Assembly: GCA_945893145.1 (NCBI GenBank) | Contig: CAMDDZ010000014.1 | Location: 1-64,000, forward strand | DNA: 64,000 nt | Direction of reading: 5' to 3' | Source: Rhodoplanes serenus | GTDB lineage: Bacteria > Pseudomonadota > Alphaproteobacteria > Rhizobiales > Xanthobacteraceae | Shown: positions 49,717 to 58,078 of the stretch, piece after piece | Layout: each line of letters opens with the position of its first letter | How positions within the stretch are numbered: the first letter of the stretch is position 1 | The notes under the pieces: generated by a model | The model's database searches: none | What the model was told of the DNA's origin: nothing | What the model saw: the letters and a program-made list of their open reading frames with translations, nothing else | Translations under genes and position numbers: made by a program

Positions 49717-50688
49717 TTATTTGCGCCGCACTCCGGCCATGTCGACCATCTGCGCGTAGACCGGCATGTCCTTGCGTATGCTCGCGATGGCTTCATCCTG
49801 CGTGGTGCCAACGGAATCGATGCCGAGATTCGCGAAAATCTTGATGATGTCCGGGTCGCGGGCGATGACCCGCAAGGCTGCGGCGAGACGGTCGATGACC
49901 TCCTTCGGCACACCGCTGCCCACCGCATACCCGTTCCACGCGATGTATTCGAAGCCCGGAATGGTTTCCGCCACCGTCGGGACATTGGGAAGTTGCGGCA
50001 TGCGCTGCGGCGTCGACACCGCCAGCGCCTTCACGGTGCCGGCTCGCGTGGGCTCGATCAGGTCGGACGAATTGCCGAAGTGCATCTGCACCGACTTCGA
50101 CAGCACGGCTGTCAGCGCCGCCTGGCCGCCGCCAAACGGAACATGCACCATGTCGAGCTTTTCCTTGCCCGCCAGATAGGCCGTCGACAGGTGGTTGTTG
50201 GTGGCCGGACCGCCGCTCGAATAGGTGATCTTGCCGGGGTTGGCCCGCGCGTAATCGATGAACTCGCGCAGCGTGGAGTAGGGCGCATCCTTGTCGACCA
50301 CCATCACCATGCCGTTGGTGCCGGTGATGCTGAGGGGCACGAGGTCCTTCAAAGGTTCGTAGTTCACCTTCTGCGCCAGCGGCAGGACGGTGAAGATGGT
50401 GCTGCCGAGAAACAGCAGCGTGTAGCCGTCACGCGGCGCGTTCAGCGCATAATCGACGCCGATCGCGCCGCCGGCGCCAAGCTTGTTCTCGATGACAAAG
50501 GTCTGCCCAAGCATCTTGCTGAGCCGATCGGCGGTCATGCGTGCCATCGTGTCCGTGACGCCTCCGACGCCGTAGGGCACCACCACCTTGACGGTGCGGC
50601 TCGGCCATTGCTGAGCAGCGGAAGGCTGCGCCGATAGCGCAAACGCCACGCATGCGCTCATCGCTGCGAGCCATTGTTTGAATTTCAT
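49717..50688 (-). CDS. Bug-family solute receptor (TTT transport system), 3
   Basis: ATG 50688 (MKFKQWLAAMSACVAFALSAQPSAAQQWPSRTVKVVVPYGVGGVTDTMARMTADRLSKMLGQTFVIENKLGAGGAIGVDYALNAPRDGYTLLF) gives 323 residues with a Sec signal. It is a canonical Bug member with PNVPTVAETIPGFEYIAWNGYAVGSGVPKEVIDRL at the C-terminus. The track ORF extends into the RidA-like gene's frame and is wrong. It is 38 bp downstream of the RidA-like gene on the same strand, so they probably share a transcript. No membrane subunits adjoin. Confidence 0.92.
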   Translation of the reverse strand: MKFKQWLAAMSACVAFALSAQPSAAQQWPSRTVKVVVPYGVGGVTDTMARMTADRLSKMLGQTFVIENKLGAGGAIGVDYALNAPRDGYTLLFLGSTIFTVLPLAQKVNYEPLKDLVPLSITGTNGMVMVVDKDAPYSTLREFIDYARANPGKITYSSGGPATNNHLSTAYLAGKEKLDMVHVPFGGGQAALTAVLSKSVQMHFGNSSDLIEPTRAGTVKALAVSTPQRMPQLPNVPTVAETIPGFEYIAWNGYAVGSGVPKEVIDRLAAALRVIARDPDIIKIFANLGIDSVGTTQDEAIASIRKDMPVYAQMVDMAGVRRK

Positions 50689-50726
50689 TGTCGTCTCCAT
50701 CGTTTTGATCGCGGCGCGGCGGATGC

Positions 50727-52037
50727 TCAAGGAACGTAAACCCACAAATCGACCTGCAGCTGTGCGTCCGGCACCGGAAGCCACGGCACCTCGATGGGCG
50801 AGAGCGGCAGCGGCATGCCGCCGGTCGCCTCCGACCAGACTTCGAGTGTCGCCGGAAGGTCTGCGAGATCGGCGTGATACTGCTGAATGCGGACCGCGTT
50901 TTTGAGGCTGGTGCCGGCGGCCCGGCAGATCGTTTCCGCTTGCGCCAGGATTTCTTGCAACTCGGCTTTCACCGGCATCGCATAGAACGGCTGCGCCGGA
51001 TCGGCTTTGGCCTCCGGTACCAGCGCGCCATCGCGCACCGCCATCAGGCCGGAGATGAGCAGCAGGTCGCCGGCGCGGATCGCGGTAGAGCCGCCTTGAA
51101 ACAGCGGCGGGATCGGCGCGACCACCTGCTTTTTGGTTTTGCCGTCCTTGGCGAGCGCGATGGTGTTGATCTCGATGCGCAGCTCGGCCTGGATGAATCC
51201 GGGTGTCGCGGTTGCGATGATCGTCGTCGCGGGCTCCACCGGAAAGTGCTGGGCCCAGACCTGGCGGAAGCCCGGAATGTCCTCCTGGTCGCGCAGATAA
51301 ACTTGCGCCTTCACCACCGTATCCAAACCGGCGTTGACGGCTTCCAGCGTCGGCTTGAGCTTTCTTTTGATGATGAAATCGGTCTCGAGCATGATCGGCG
51401 TGCCCTTCCAAAGGCCGTGGGCACGCCGCGCTTCGGGATCGACCGGCAGATCTTTTTCGTCGCGCGCCTCGGCGGTCTGGCCCGGCACGAAGCGGAAATC
51501 GCCGGCGCTCAGCGCCGGGCTGTATCCGGAGCTGGCGTGGATCTTATAAGCGCCAGCTTTCGTCTCGTGTTGGACGTCGAAGCCCTTGCCCGGAATGGCC
51601 GCCATCACCTGCACTTCCATGGTCTGTCCGGTGCGGGCAAAGCGGCGATGAATATTGGACGTCGAAGGCGGGATTTTGCCTTTGAAGAATTCGCGCCGGG
51701 TCTGGTGGTAGCCGTCCACGACATTCGGCGAGGTGTAATATTGATCGATTCGGACCACATGGCTCGGGCTCGATCCGCCTGCGGCGAGCACCTCGGCGAC
51801 GTTCTGAAAGATGCGCCGTGCTTCGCGGTGCGACTTCGACGGACCGTCGAATGGATGTCCGAACCGCAGCACATCCGGCGCCATGGCGTGAACGTAGTCC
51901 GTGCCGCATTGCCCAGTTGCGAACAGCCATCGTCCGGCCCGAACGCCGCGCGCCCAGCGGTGTGGGGTGCCCGGAACCGCGGCCGGCAGGATGGCCTCGA
52001 TCGCGGCTGATGCGGGTACTTTTTTCTTGGAGCTCAT
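50727..52037 (-). CDS. Triple RidA/YjgF-domain protein
   Basis: The 436-residue protein contains three consecutive RidA-like units. They are about residues 25-150 (RAGRWLFATGQCGTDY...EARRIFQNVAEVLAAGGSSPSHVVRIDQYYTSPN), 165-305 (FRFVPGQTAEARDE...LKPTLEAVNAGLDTVVKAQVYLRDQEDIPGFRQVWAQHFPVEPATTIIATATPGFIQAELRIEI) and 310-436 (IRAGDLLLISGLMAVRDG...ETICRAAGTSLKNAVRIQQYHADLADLPATLEVW). RidA proteins normally form trimers of about 130-residue chains and hydrolyse 2-aminoacrylate-type enamines or imines. Here one chain supplies three lobes, so an internal pseudo-trimer is likely (inference). Confidence 0.85.
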   Translation of the reverse strand: MSSKKKVPASAAIEAILPAAVPGTPHRWARGVRAGRWLFATGQCGTDYVHAMAPDVLRFGHPFDGPSKSHREARRIFQNVAEVLAAGGSSPSHVVRIDQYYTSPNVVDGYHQTRREFFKGKIPPSTSNIHRRFARTGQTMEVQVMAAIPGKGFDVQHETKAGAYKIHASSGYSPALSAGDFRFVPGQTAEARDEKDLPVDPEARRAHGLWKGTPIMLETDFIIKRKLKPTLEAVNAGLDTVVKAQVYLRDQEDIPGFRQVWAQHFPVEPATTIIATATPGFIQAELRIEINTIALAKDGKTKKQVVAPIPPLFQGGSTAIRAGDLLLISGLMAVRDGALVPEAKADPAQPFYAMPVKAELQEILAQAETICRAAGTSLKNAVRIQQYHADLADLPATLEVWSEATGGMPLPLSPIEVPWLPVPDAQLQVDLWVYVP

Positions 52038-52108
52038 GATCCAGTCAGGATGGCCGCGATCCAGGCCGTGAACAAGACATCACGCAAGATGCAGGCCATG
52101 CGTTTGGG

Positions 52109-52960
52109 CTAATCGAGATTGAAGCCCTTCTTCCTGACGAACGCCCCGAAGTCCGGCCGCTGCGGCACGCCGTATTGCCGAGCCTTGTCCTCCGACCAGC
52201 CGTAGAACGCGACGTCGCCCCAGCGCGCCGGATCGCGCGGCTTGTAGGGATGGATGGCGGCGCGGCGCTTGTCATAGGCGTCGATGCGCGCCGCGAGATC
52301 GCCTTCGTCATAACGGCCTTGATGCAGCGTACTTTCGAGGCCGAGCCGTGCGCTGGCGTGGCCCGCGTCCGAGGGCCAGCCCACGCATAGGCCGGCAACC
52401 GGGATCACCCGCTGCGGCAGCTTCAGCATGTCGCTGACCTTCTGCGAGTGGTCGCGGATCACGCTGATCGGGCAGGTGCCGAGGCCGACCGCATCGGCGG
52501 CGGCGATGAACGTGGCCAGCACGATCCCGGCATCGACCGCGGCGTTGAAGAACTGGTCGAGATGATCGTTGGGGAACGGCTTGCCGCGCATCCGCGCGAT
52601 CTCCGGCAGGCGGCGGCCGTTGGCGAGGAACACCAGGAAGGCCGGCGCCGAGCGGATGAACGGCTGATCCGGGATCAGATCGGCAATGACGTTCTGCTCG
52701 GGTTTTTCCAGAATCACGATGTCGGCTTGCTGCAAGTCGCTCTTGCTGGGCGCGGAGAGTGCACAGGCGCACAACAGGCGCAGCAGCGCCGGATCGACCG
52801 TGCGATCGGCGTAGCGCCGCTGCACCCGCCGTCCCGCCATGCGGGCGAGCGCGTCGAGGCCCGGGAGGTTCTCGTCGACGGGCAACGTCTCGCCGAAGCG
52901 CCGGCTGAGCGCATCGCGGAGGGCTTTGGCATGTTCAGGGCTTGGCTCGGGGCTTGGCAT
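52109..52960 (-). CDS. Nitroreductase-family protein
   Basis: The 283-residue flavoprotein has the FMN-binding start VQRRYADRTVDPALLRLLCACALSAPSKSDLQQADIVIL and the later DAGIVLATFIAAADAVGLGTCPISVIRDHSQKVSDMLKLPQRVIPVAGLCVGWP. It has an extra C-terminal region ending FVRKKGFNLD typical of NfsA/FRP-like NADPH-dependent members. It is divergent from the complex-II-like iron-sulfur gene. Physiological substrate unknown. Confidence 0.92.
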   Translation of the reverse strand: MPSPEPSPEHAKALRDALSRRFGETLPVDENLPGLDALARMAGRRVQRRYADRTVDPALLRLLCACALSAPSKSDLQQADIVILEKPEQNVIADLIPDQPFIRSAPAFLVFLANGRRLPEIARMRGKPFPNDHLDQFFNAAVDAGIVLATFIAAADAVGLGTCPISVIRDHSQKVSDMLKLPQRVIPVAGLCVGWPSDAGHASARLGLESTLHQGRYDEGDLAARIDAYDKRRAAIHPYKPRDPARWGDVAFYGWSEDKARQYGVPQRPDFGAFVRKKGFNLD

Positions 52961-53003
52961 GGGCGGGCGTTCCGGTATTCATGGGGCGGGGAAGCATTCT
53001 GTC

Positions 53004-53732
53004 ATGGCCGAAGGTTCCGAAGCGATGCTCTCGGTGGAGGTCTGGCGCGGCACGGAAGCGGGCGCGTTCCAGACCTTTCGCGTGCCGCAGCGCGCGCACC
53101 AGACCATCCTCGACGTGGTGACCGAGATCCAGCGCGATCTCGACGCGACGTTGTCCTACCGCTTCGCCTGCCGGGTCGGCATGTGCGGCTCCTGCGCCAT
53201 GGTGGTGAACGGCCGCCCGCGCTGGACCTGCCGCACGCGCGTCAGTGAGGTGGTGAGCCCCGACGGCGCGTTGCGGCTCGAGCCGCTGCGCAACTTCACG
53301 GTGGTGAAGGACTTGGCCGTCGAGATGACCACGTTCTTCGACAAATGGCGCGACGCCAAAGGCTCCTTCGACCCGGGTGACGCCAGGGCGGACTTCCACG
53401 TCGTGCCGCCCGCTAGCACGGAGCGGCAGGCGGCCGACGCCGGCATCGAATGCATCGGCTGCGGCGTCTGCTATTCGGCTTGCGACGTGGTGGCTTGGGA
53501 CAAGGATTATCTCGGCCCCGCCGCGCTCAACCGAGCCTGGACCTTGGTCAATGACGTGCGCGACGGCGGCAACGACGCGCGGATCGCCGCGGTGTCGGGC
53601 AGCGCCGGCTGCCACGCCTGTCACGCTCACATGAACTGCACGGAATTCTGCCCGCGCGGCATCGCACCGACCTATTCGATTGCAGGGCTGAAGCGCGCCA
53701 TGATGACGCGTGCGCTGCGGAGACGGCCGTGA
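53004..53732 (+). CDS. Succinate dehydrogenase/fumarate reductase-type iron-sulfur subunit
   Basis: ATG 53004 (MAEGSEAMLSVEVWRG) gives 242 residues. The [2Fe-2S] ligands are in CRVGMCGSCAMVVNGRPRWTC, the [4Fe-4S] in CIGCGVCYSAC and the [3Fe-4S]-type in CHAHMNCTEFCPRGIAPT, the standard SdhB order. It is the first gene of a coupled trio with two short membrane subunits. A matching flavoprotein is found 7 kb away at 61226. Its role is likely a second complex-II-like oxidoreductase, with the normal sdhCDAB expected elsewhere in the genome. Confidence 0.92.
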   Translation: MAEGSEAMLSVEVWRGTEAGAFQTFRVPQRAHQTILDVVTEIQRDLDATLSYRFACRVGMCGSCAMVVNGRPRWTCRTRVSEVVSPDGALRLEPLRNFTVVKDLAVEMTTFFDKWRDAKGSFDPGDARADFHVVPPASTERQAADAGIECIGCGVCYSACDVVAWDKDYLGPAALNRAWTLVNDVRDGGNDARIAAVSGSAGCHACHAHMNCTEFCPRGIAPTYSIAGLKRAMMTRALRRRP

Positions 53733-54058
53733 CCGCCTGGATGTTCCTGTTGCAGCGCGCGTCGGCCGCGGTGCTGGCGTTCGCGGTGTCGGTGCATCTC
53801 GCCACCATCCTCTACGCGGTGCGCGGCGGGCTGACGGCGGGCGAAGTGCTGGCACGCACGCGCGGCAACGGCTGGTTCCTCGCTTTCTATCTGCTGTTCG
53901 TCGTCGCCGTGACGCTGCACGCGCCGATCGGGCTGCGCAACATCCTGCGCGAATGGACGCCCTGGCGCGGCCGCTCGCTCGACGTGGCGCTGGCGCTGTT
54001 CGCGCTCGTGCTGCTGGGGTTCGGCACGCGTGCGGCGTTCGCCGTGTACCTGACATGA
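53729..54058 (+). CDS. Complex-II-like membrane anchor, SdhC/FrdC-type
   Basis: The 109-residue protein has three hydrophobic helices: ASAAVLAFAVSVHLATILYAV, WFLAFYLLFVVAVTLHAPIGLRNIL and VALALFALVLLGFGTRAAFAV. Histidines in SVHLATI and TLHAPIGLRN are placed to bind heme b and contact quinone, as in SdhC. The start GTG 53729 overlaps the Fe-S gene stop by 4 bp. It is coupled downstream to the second anchor by ATGA. Confidence 0.82.
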   Translation: MTAWMFLLQRASAAVLAFAVSVHLATILYAVRGGLTAGEVLARTRGNGWFLAFYLLFVVAVTLHAPIGLRNILREWTPWRGRSLDVALALFALVLLGFGTRAAFAVYLT

Positions 54059-54396
54059 TCCGCGCCTCGCACAAGCAGCCTGGCTTTCTCGCGGCGCTCC
54101 TGCACCGACTCGCCGGCATCGCTCTCGCGGTGTTCCTGCCTATTCATTTTCTGGCGCTGGCGACCGCACTCAATGGCGCCGATGCGCTCGATTCTTTCCT
54201 TAAGGCCACGGCGCATCCGCTGCTGAAATTCTCCGAAGGCGCCATCGTGGTCGCGCTGGCGCTCCACATGGCGCTCGGGCTGCGCGTGCTGGCGGTTGAA
54301 TTTCTGCCGCTGCGCGAGCGCACCCGCGTCGTGGTCTCGCTCTGCCTGGCGGCGGGCTTTGCGGTCGGATTACTTTTTCTGCTCAACGCCGGCTGA
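54055..54396 (+). CDS. Complex-II-like membrane anchor, SdhD/FrdD-type
   Basis: The 113-residue protein has three helices: FLAALLHRLAGIALAVFLPIHFLALATAL with two histidines (LLHRLAG and PIHF), AIVVALALHMALGLRVLAVEFL with another, and VVVSLCLAAGFAVGLLFLLNAG. The pattern HRLxG...H is typical of SdhC/D heme-ligand helices. It starts with ATG overlapping the preceding stop (ATGA). It ends the trio just before the convergent aconitase X genes. Confidence 0.8.
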   Translation: MIRASHKQPGFLAALLHRLAGIALAVFLPIHFLALATALNGADALDSFLKATAHPLLKFSEGAIVVALALHMALGLRVLAVEFLPLRERTRVVVSLCLAAGFAVGLLFLLNAG

Positions 54397-54807
54397 TCAG
54401 AGTACCCGGATGAACGGCCGCTCGGCGGAGGGGTCTATCTCGACCTGCGCGCCGTTTGGGATCGCTTGCGTGATGTCACAATCGAAGCCTGAGATCATGG
54501 TGAAGTCGGCGAGCGCTGCGCCTTGCGCCATGATCGGGTTGACGGCGTTGAGCACCAGCGCCGCCGGCATCACGCCGCGCGACTGCATCTCATAGAGCAT
54601 CCAGGCGGTGGCGACGCCGCCCTTCGCCGCATCCAGCACCAGCACGCGGCCGACGTAGCTCTCGCCCGCGAGCTTGTGCTCCGGCCGCGAGAACGTGCCC
54701 TTGATGCGATCGAGGTCGTAGCGTGCCGAGAAGCCATCCTTGGCGACCAGCGCTTGGCCTTGCAGCTTGCGGCCCATGCCGGCCGTGGCGTGGAAAATCT
54801 TGCTCAT
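54397..54807 (-). CDS. Aconitase X small (swivel) subunit
   Basis: The 136-residue swivel domain (DUF126 type): MSKIFHATAGMGRKLQGQALVAKDGFSARYDLDRIKGTFSRPEHKLAGESYVGRVLVLDAAKGGVATAWMLYEMQSRGVMPAALVLNAVNPIMAQGAALADFTMISGFD. Its start overlaps the large-subunit stop by 4 bp (ATGA), giving a two-subunit AcnX. These enzymes dehydrate cis-3-hydroxy-L-proline or related compounds in bacteria. Convergent to the complex-II-like genes. Confidence 0.87.
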   Translation of the reverse strand: MSKIFHATAGMGRKLQGQALVAKDGFSARYDLDRIKGTFSRPEHKLAGESYVGRVLVLDAAKGGVATAWMLYEMQSRGVMPAALVLNAVNPIMAQGAALADFTMISGFDCDITQAIPNGAQVEIDPSAERPFIRVL

Positions 54808-56048
54808 GCGAGCTTCCCGCCAGCGCAGGCCGCCGTGATGCAGGCCTCCATCGACAGCAGCGCCGGCTTGTAGCCGTAGCCGCCGAGGATGTTGGTGAGC
54901 TTCGCCGAGTTGGTGGCGAGCCGCTTCCAGCCGTTCGCCTCCGCCATCTCGCGCGCGTAGCTCTGGTAGAAGCACATGCCGGACAGCACGGTGCCGCCGG
55001 CGCCCTCGATCCGTTTGGTGATGCCCATACGATCGGCGTCGGGCTTCACCTGCGGGCTGGTGATCACCAACGTCGGGATTGTGGCGCGCCGGCCATCGAG
55101 CAAATCGGCCACCTGCCGCATCTCGATCAGGCTCAATTGCGGGGCCGAGAACACCACCAGGTCGACCGTATCGATCTGCCGTACATAGCTCGCCTGGAAG
55201 GCGCGAACATCGGCTTCGCCGACATCGTGCGTGCGCAAGTCCGCGCCGGTATCGACCACGTCGCCAAGCCGCTGCGCCTCCGGCGTGATGCCGGCCATAT
55301 GAAACATTGCGAGCGAGCCATAGCTCGCCGCGGCCGCGCCGAAGTGTTTCATCTCGTCGGGGCCTGGCACCCGATCGAGCCCGACCACCACCGGCACCTG
55401 CCAGTAATCGCCCGCCAGGCGCCCGACAATGCCGCCGAGCGCGCCCCAGTCGTTGAGTTCGCGCGGTGTCCAGCTCACCTGCACGACCAGCGTCGCGCGC
55501 CGGTGCCGATCGAGATGATAGCCGTAGCGCGGCGTGCGGCCGGTGAGGCCCGCGCTCAGCGCCGAGGGGCCGCCCTCGAAGTTCGAACGCGCCCCGCACA
55601 CGCTGTTGCCGTAGATCGTGACGCCGGTGTCGCCGAAGGCGCAGTGCTCGCGGAGCACCGGCGCCATGATGGTTTGGTAGTTGATGCAGGTGTCGGTCAT
55701 CAGCACGCCGAGCGCCTCGAATGCCGCGATGGCGCGGCGCTCCAGATCGAGCATCCAGGGCTGGTGCTTGAGCTTGTGGGCCGCGGCGAAATCGGTGCCG
55801 CGCGGATCGGTGATGGTGGGGATGCGCACGCGGCGCTGCTTTTCGGGTAGCTTCGCCCAGCGTTCGAGCCATTCGACACCGGCGGCGCCGAGCGACTCGG
55901 TGTCGGCCATGATGTGGGCCTGGGTGACCGGGACGAAATCCTCCGCGCCGAGATAGCTGCCGACCTTGATCTGGTGCTCGATCGCCCATTGCGCGACGGG
56001 GCCGAAATCGCCCGCCCGCATGGCTTGTTCTTCGTCGTTCAGGCGCAT
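54804..56048 (-). CDS. Aconitase X catalytic (large) subunit
   Basis: ATG 56048 (MRLNDEEQAMRAGDFGPVAQWAIEHQIKVGSYLGAEDFVPVTQAHIMADTESLGAAGVEWLE) gives 414 residues; the track ORF's 70-codon extension is not credible. Fe-S/active-site cysteines are seen in LMTDTCINYQT, IYGNSVCGARSNFEGGPSAL and the C-terminal LSGMCFYQSYAREM. The pattern matches DUF521/AcnX. Members act as hydroxyproline dehydratases or mevalonate-5-phosphate dehydratase in archaea. Bacterial context here (Bug receptor, fumarase) suggests hydroxy-acid catabolism rather than isoprenoid synthesis. Confidence 0.87.
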   Translation of the reverse strand: MRLNDEEQAMRAGDFGPVAQWAIEHQIKVGSYLGAEDFVPVTQAHIMADTESLGAAGVEWLERWAKLPEKQRRVRIPTITDPRGTDFAAAHKLKHQPWMLDLERRAIAAFEALGVLMTDTCINYQTIMAPVLREHCAFGDTGVTIYGNSVCGARSNFEGGPSALSAGLTGRTPRYGYHLDRHRRATLVVQVSWTPRELNDWGALGGIVGRLAGDYWQVPVVVGLDRVPGPDEMKHFGAAAASYGSLAMFHMAGITPEAQRLGDVVDTGADLRTHDVGEADVRAFQASYVRQIDTVDLVVFSAPQLSLIEMRQVADLLDGRRATIPTLVITSPQVKPDADRMGITKRIEGAGGTVLSGMCFYQSYAREMAEANGWKRLATNSAKLTNILGGYGYKPALLSMEACITAACAGGKLA

Positions 56049-56206
56049 CGCGGTTTTCTGCTCTGGCGCAGCAGGAATTTGAAACGGCCATTCTTGGATA
56101 GCACCTATGCGGCCTGTGACAAGACCCGGCGGCAATGCGTCACTTGCTTGCGCGATGTCCGAACGCCATGATCGCACCAAACAACGATCGTCTAGGGAGA
56201 AGCACA

Positions 56207-57184
56207 ATGCGGTTTGGTCGTTTCCTGGTTCCGAGCGGCTTGCTGGCGCTCGCGGCATTGAGCACGCCGGCTCTCGCCCAGTATCCGAACAAGCCGGTCA
56301 CCATCATCGTGCCGTTCGCGGCCGGCGGGCCGACCGACGTGGTCGCGCGCCTTGTCGGCCAGCACATGAGCCGCACGCTCGGTCAGACCTTTGTGATCGA
56401 GAACATCGGCGGCGCCGGTGGCAGCCTCGGCATGACCCGCGTCGCGCAAGCCGCGCCTGACGGTTACATCATCGGCGTCGGCAACATGGGCACGCAGTCG
56501 GCGGCGCCCGCGCTCTATCCGAACCTGAAGTACGATCCGGCCAAGAGCTTCGCGCAGGTCGGCATCGTCAACTTCACACCGCAAGCGGTGGTCTCCAAAA
56601 AAGGCTTGCCGCCGGCAACCCTCAAAGAGTTCATCCTTTACGCCCGGGAGCGCGGCTCGGCGCTGACCTACGGCCATGCCGGCGTCGGCTCGATCTCTCA
56701 CGTTTCCGGTCTTGTCTTCAACACCAAGTTCGGGCTGAAGCCAAACCTCATTCCCTATCGCGGCACCGGTCCGGTGTTGCAGGACATGGTGGCGGGCCAG
56801 ATCGACTACACCGTCGATCAGTCGCTCAACGTCATTCCGCAGATCAAGGCCGGCACCATCAAGGTCTATGCGATCGCTGCGCCGGCGCGGCTGAAAAGCT
56901 TGCCCGATGTGCCGACCACAAAGGAGGCCGGCGAGGACTTCATCTTCAGTGCCTGGAACGCCATGGTGGCGCCCCAGGGTACGCCGCCCGATATCGTCGC
57001 CAAGCTGGTGGACGCGCTCAACAAGGCGCTCGACGATCCGGCAATCCAGGCGAGCTACGTGGAACTCGGAAGCTCGGCCCCGATGGGTGCCGATCGCGGT
57101 CCGGCTGGCTTGCAGAAGCTCGTCGAAAGCGAGGTTGCGCGCATCACGCCGGTCATCAAGGCCGCGGGCGTGACAGCCGAATAG
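56207..57184 (+). CDS. Bug-family solute receptor (TTT transport system), 4
   Basis: ATG 56207 (MRFGRFLVPSGLLALAALSTPALAQYPNKPVTIIVPFAAGGPTDVVARLVGQHMSRTLGQTFVIENIGGAGGSLGMTRVAQAAPDGYIIGVGNMG) gives 325 residues with a Sec signal cleaved after ALA. Canonical Bug sequence with SALTYGHAGVGSISHVSGLVF and PDVPTTKEAGEDFIFSAWNAMVAPQGTPPDIVAKLVDALNKAL. It is divergent from AcnX and 17 bp upstream of the fumarase-type genes, implying uptake of a dicarboxylate or hydroxy acid that feeds them. Confidence 0.94.
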   Translation: MRFGRFLVPSGLLALAALSTPALAQYPNKPVTIIVPFAAGGPTDVVARLVGQHMSRTLGQTFVIENIGGAGGSLGMTRVAQAAPDGYIIGVGNMGTQSAAPALYPNLKYDPAKSFAQVGIVNFTPQAVVSKKGLPPATLKEFILYARERGSALTYGHAGVGSISHVSGLVFNTKFGLKPNLIPYRGTGPVLQDMVAGQIDYTVDQSLNVIPQIKAGTIKVYAIAAPARLKSLPDVPTTKEAGEDFIFSAWNAMVAPQGTPPDIVAKLVDALNKALDDPAIQASYVELGSSAPMGADRGPAGLQKLVESEVARITPVIKAAGVTAE

Positions 57185-57201
57185 GTGCTAATATCGTGGC
57201 C

Positions 57202-58074
57202 ATGCAGCTCGATATTAAAGAAGTCGAAGAGGTCGCGAAGACGCTCTACATCCGCGCGCTGAAGCTCCTGCCGCCGGACATCAAGCGGGGCTTCGAGCGG
57301 CTGCAGGCGCAGGAAACCGACGCAACCGGCCGCTCTGTGCTCGGCACCATGGTGGAGAACATCGCGGTCGCCGAGCGCACCAAGAACCTGCTGTGCCAGG
57401 ACACCGGCATCCCGATCTACAACGTCGTCATCGGCAAGAACGTCGAGTTCGACGGCGTTGCGATGAAGGAGGCGATCCGTCGCGGCTGTGCGCGCGCCAC
57501 CACCGAGCATCCGTTGCGCTCGTCGGTGGTGCATCCGGTGACGCGCAAGAACGAGCAGACCTCGTGCGGCATCGGCGTGCCGCTGATCAACGTCGATTTC
57601 GACGGCCGCGACGAGACCGTGGAGATCGAGATGATCCCGAAGGGATCGGGCTCGGAGAATGGCTCATTCCTGCAAATGCTGATTCCAGCGGACGGCGTCA
57701 AAGCCGTGAAGCGCTTCGTCATCGACAAGGTGATCGACTGTGGCGGCCGCGTCTGCCCGCCGACCATCGTCGGCGTCGGCGTTGGCGGCACGTCGGACCT
57801 GTGCATGCATATCGCCAAGGTGGCGGCGACCCGTCCGCTCGGCACCGCTTGCAGCGATCCGGAGGGCGCCAAGCTCGAAGCGGAGCTGTCGGAAGCCGTG
57901 AACCAACTTGGCATCGGCCCGCAAGGGCTGGGCGGCCGTTCAACCTCGTTCCGCGTGCATGTCGAAGTGGCGGCGACCCACATCACGATGAATCCGGTCG
58001 CGGTCAACATTCAGTGCCACTCGGCGCGGCGCGCCAACGCCGTCATCACGCCGGGCGGCATCGATTTCAAGTGA
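57202..58074 (+). CDS. Class I fumarase/tartrate dehydratase alpha subunit
   Basis: ATG 57202 (MQLDIKEVEEVAKTLYIRALKLLPPDIKRGFERLQAQET) is preferred over GTG 57196. It has 290 residues. Conserved Fe-S dehydratase motifs are LLCQDTGIPIY, PKGSGSENGSFL, CPPTIVGVGVGGTSDLC and LGIGPQGLGGRSTSF. The two-subunit layout (alpha about 290, beta about 200 residues) is shared by fumarase and L(+)-tartrate dehydratase, which sequence inspection cannot tell apart. The upstream Bug receptor 4 suggests a substrate taken up from outside. Confidence 0.92.
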   Translation: MQLDIKEVEEVAKTLYIRALKLLPPDIKRGFERLQAQETDATGRSVLGTMVENIAVAERTKNLLCQDTGIPIYNVVIGKNVEFDGVAMKEAIRRGCARATTEHPLRSSVVHPVTRKNEQTSCGIGVPLINVDFDGRDETVEIEMIPKGSGSENGSFLQMLIPADGVKAVKRFVIDKVIDCGGRVCPPTIVGVGVGGTSDLCMHIAKVAATRPLGTACSDPEGAKLEAELSEAVNQLGIGPQGLGGRSTSFRVHVEVAATHITMNPVAVNIQCHSARRANAVITPGGIDFK

Positions 58075-58078
58075 CGTC

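Noticed and set aside
49717-51411. Long form (564 codons) of Bug receptor 3
   Set aside because: Upstream codons are an off-frame reading of the triple RidA gene; a signal peptide begins at ATG 50688.
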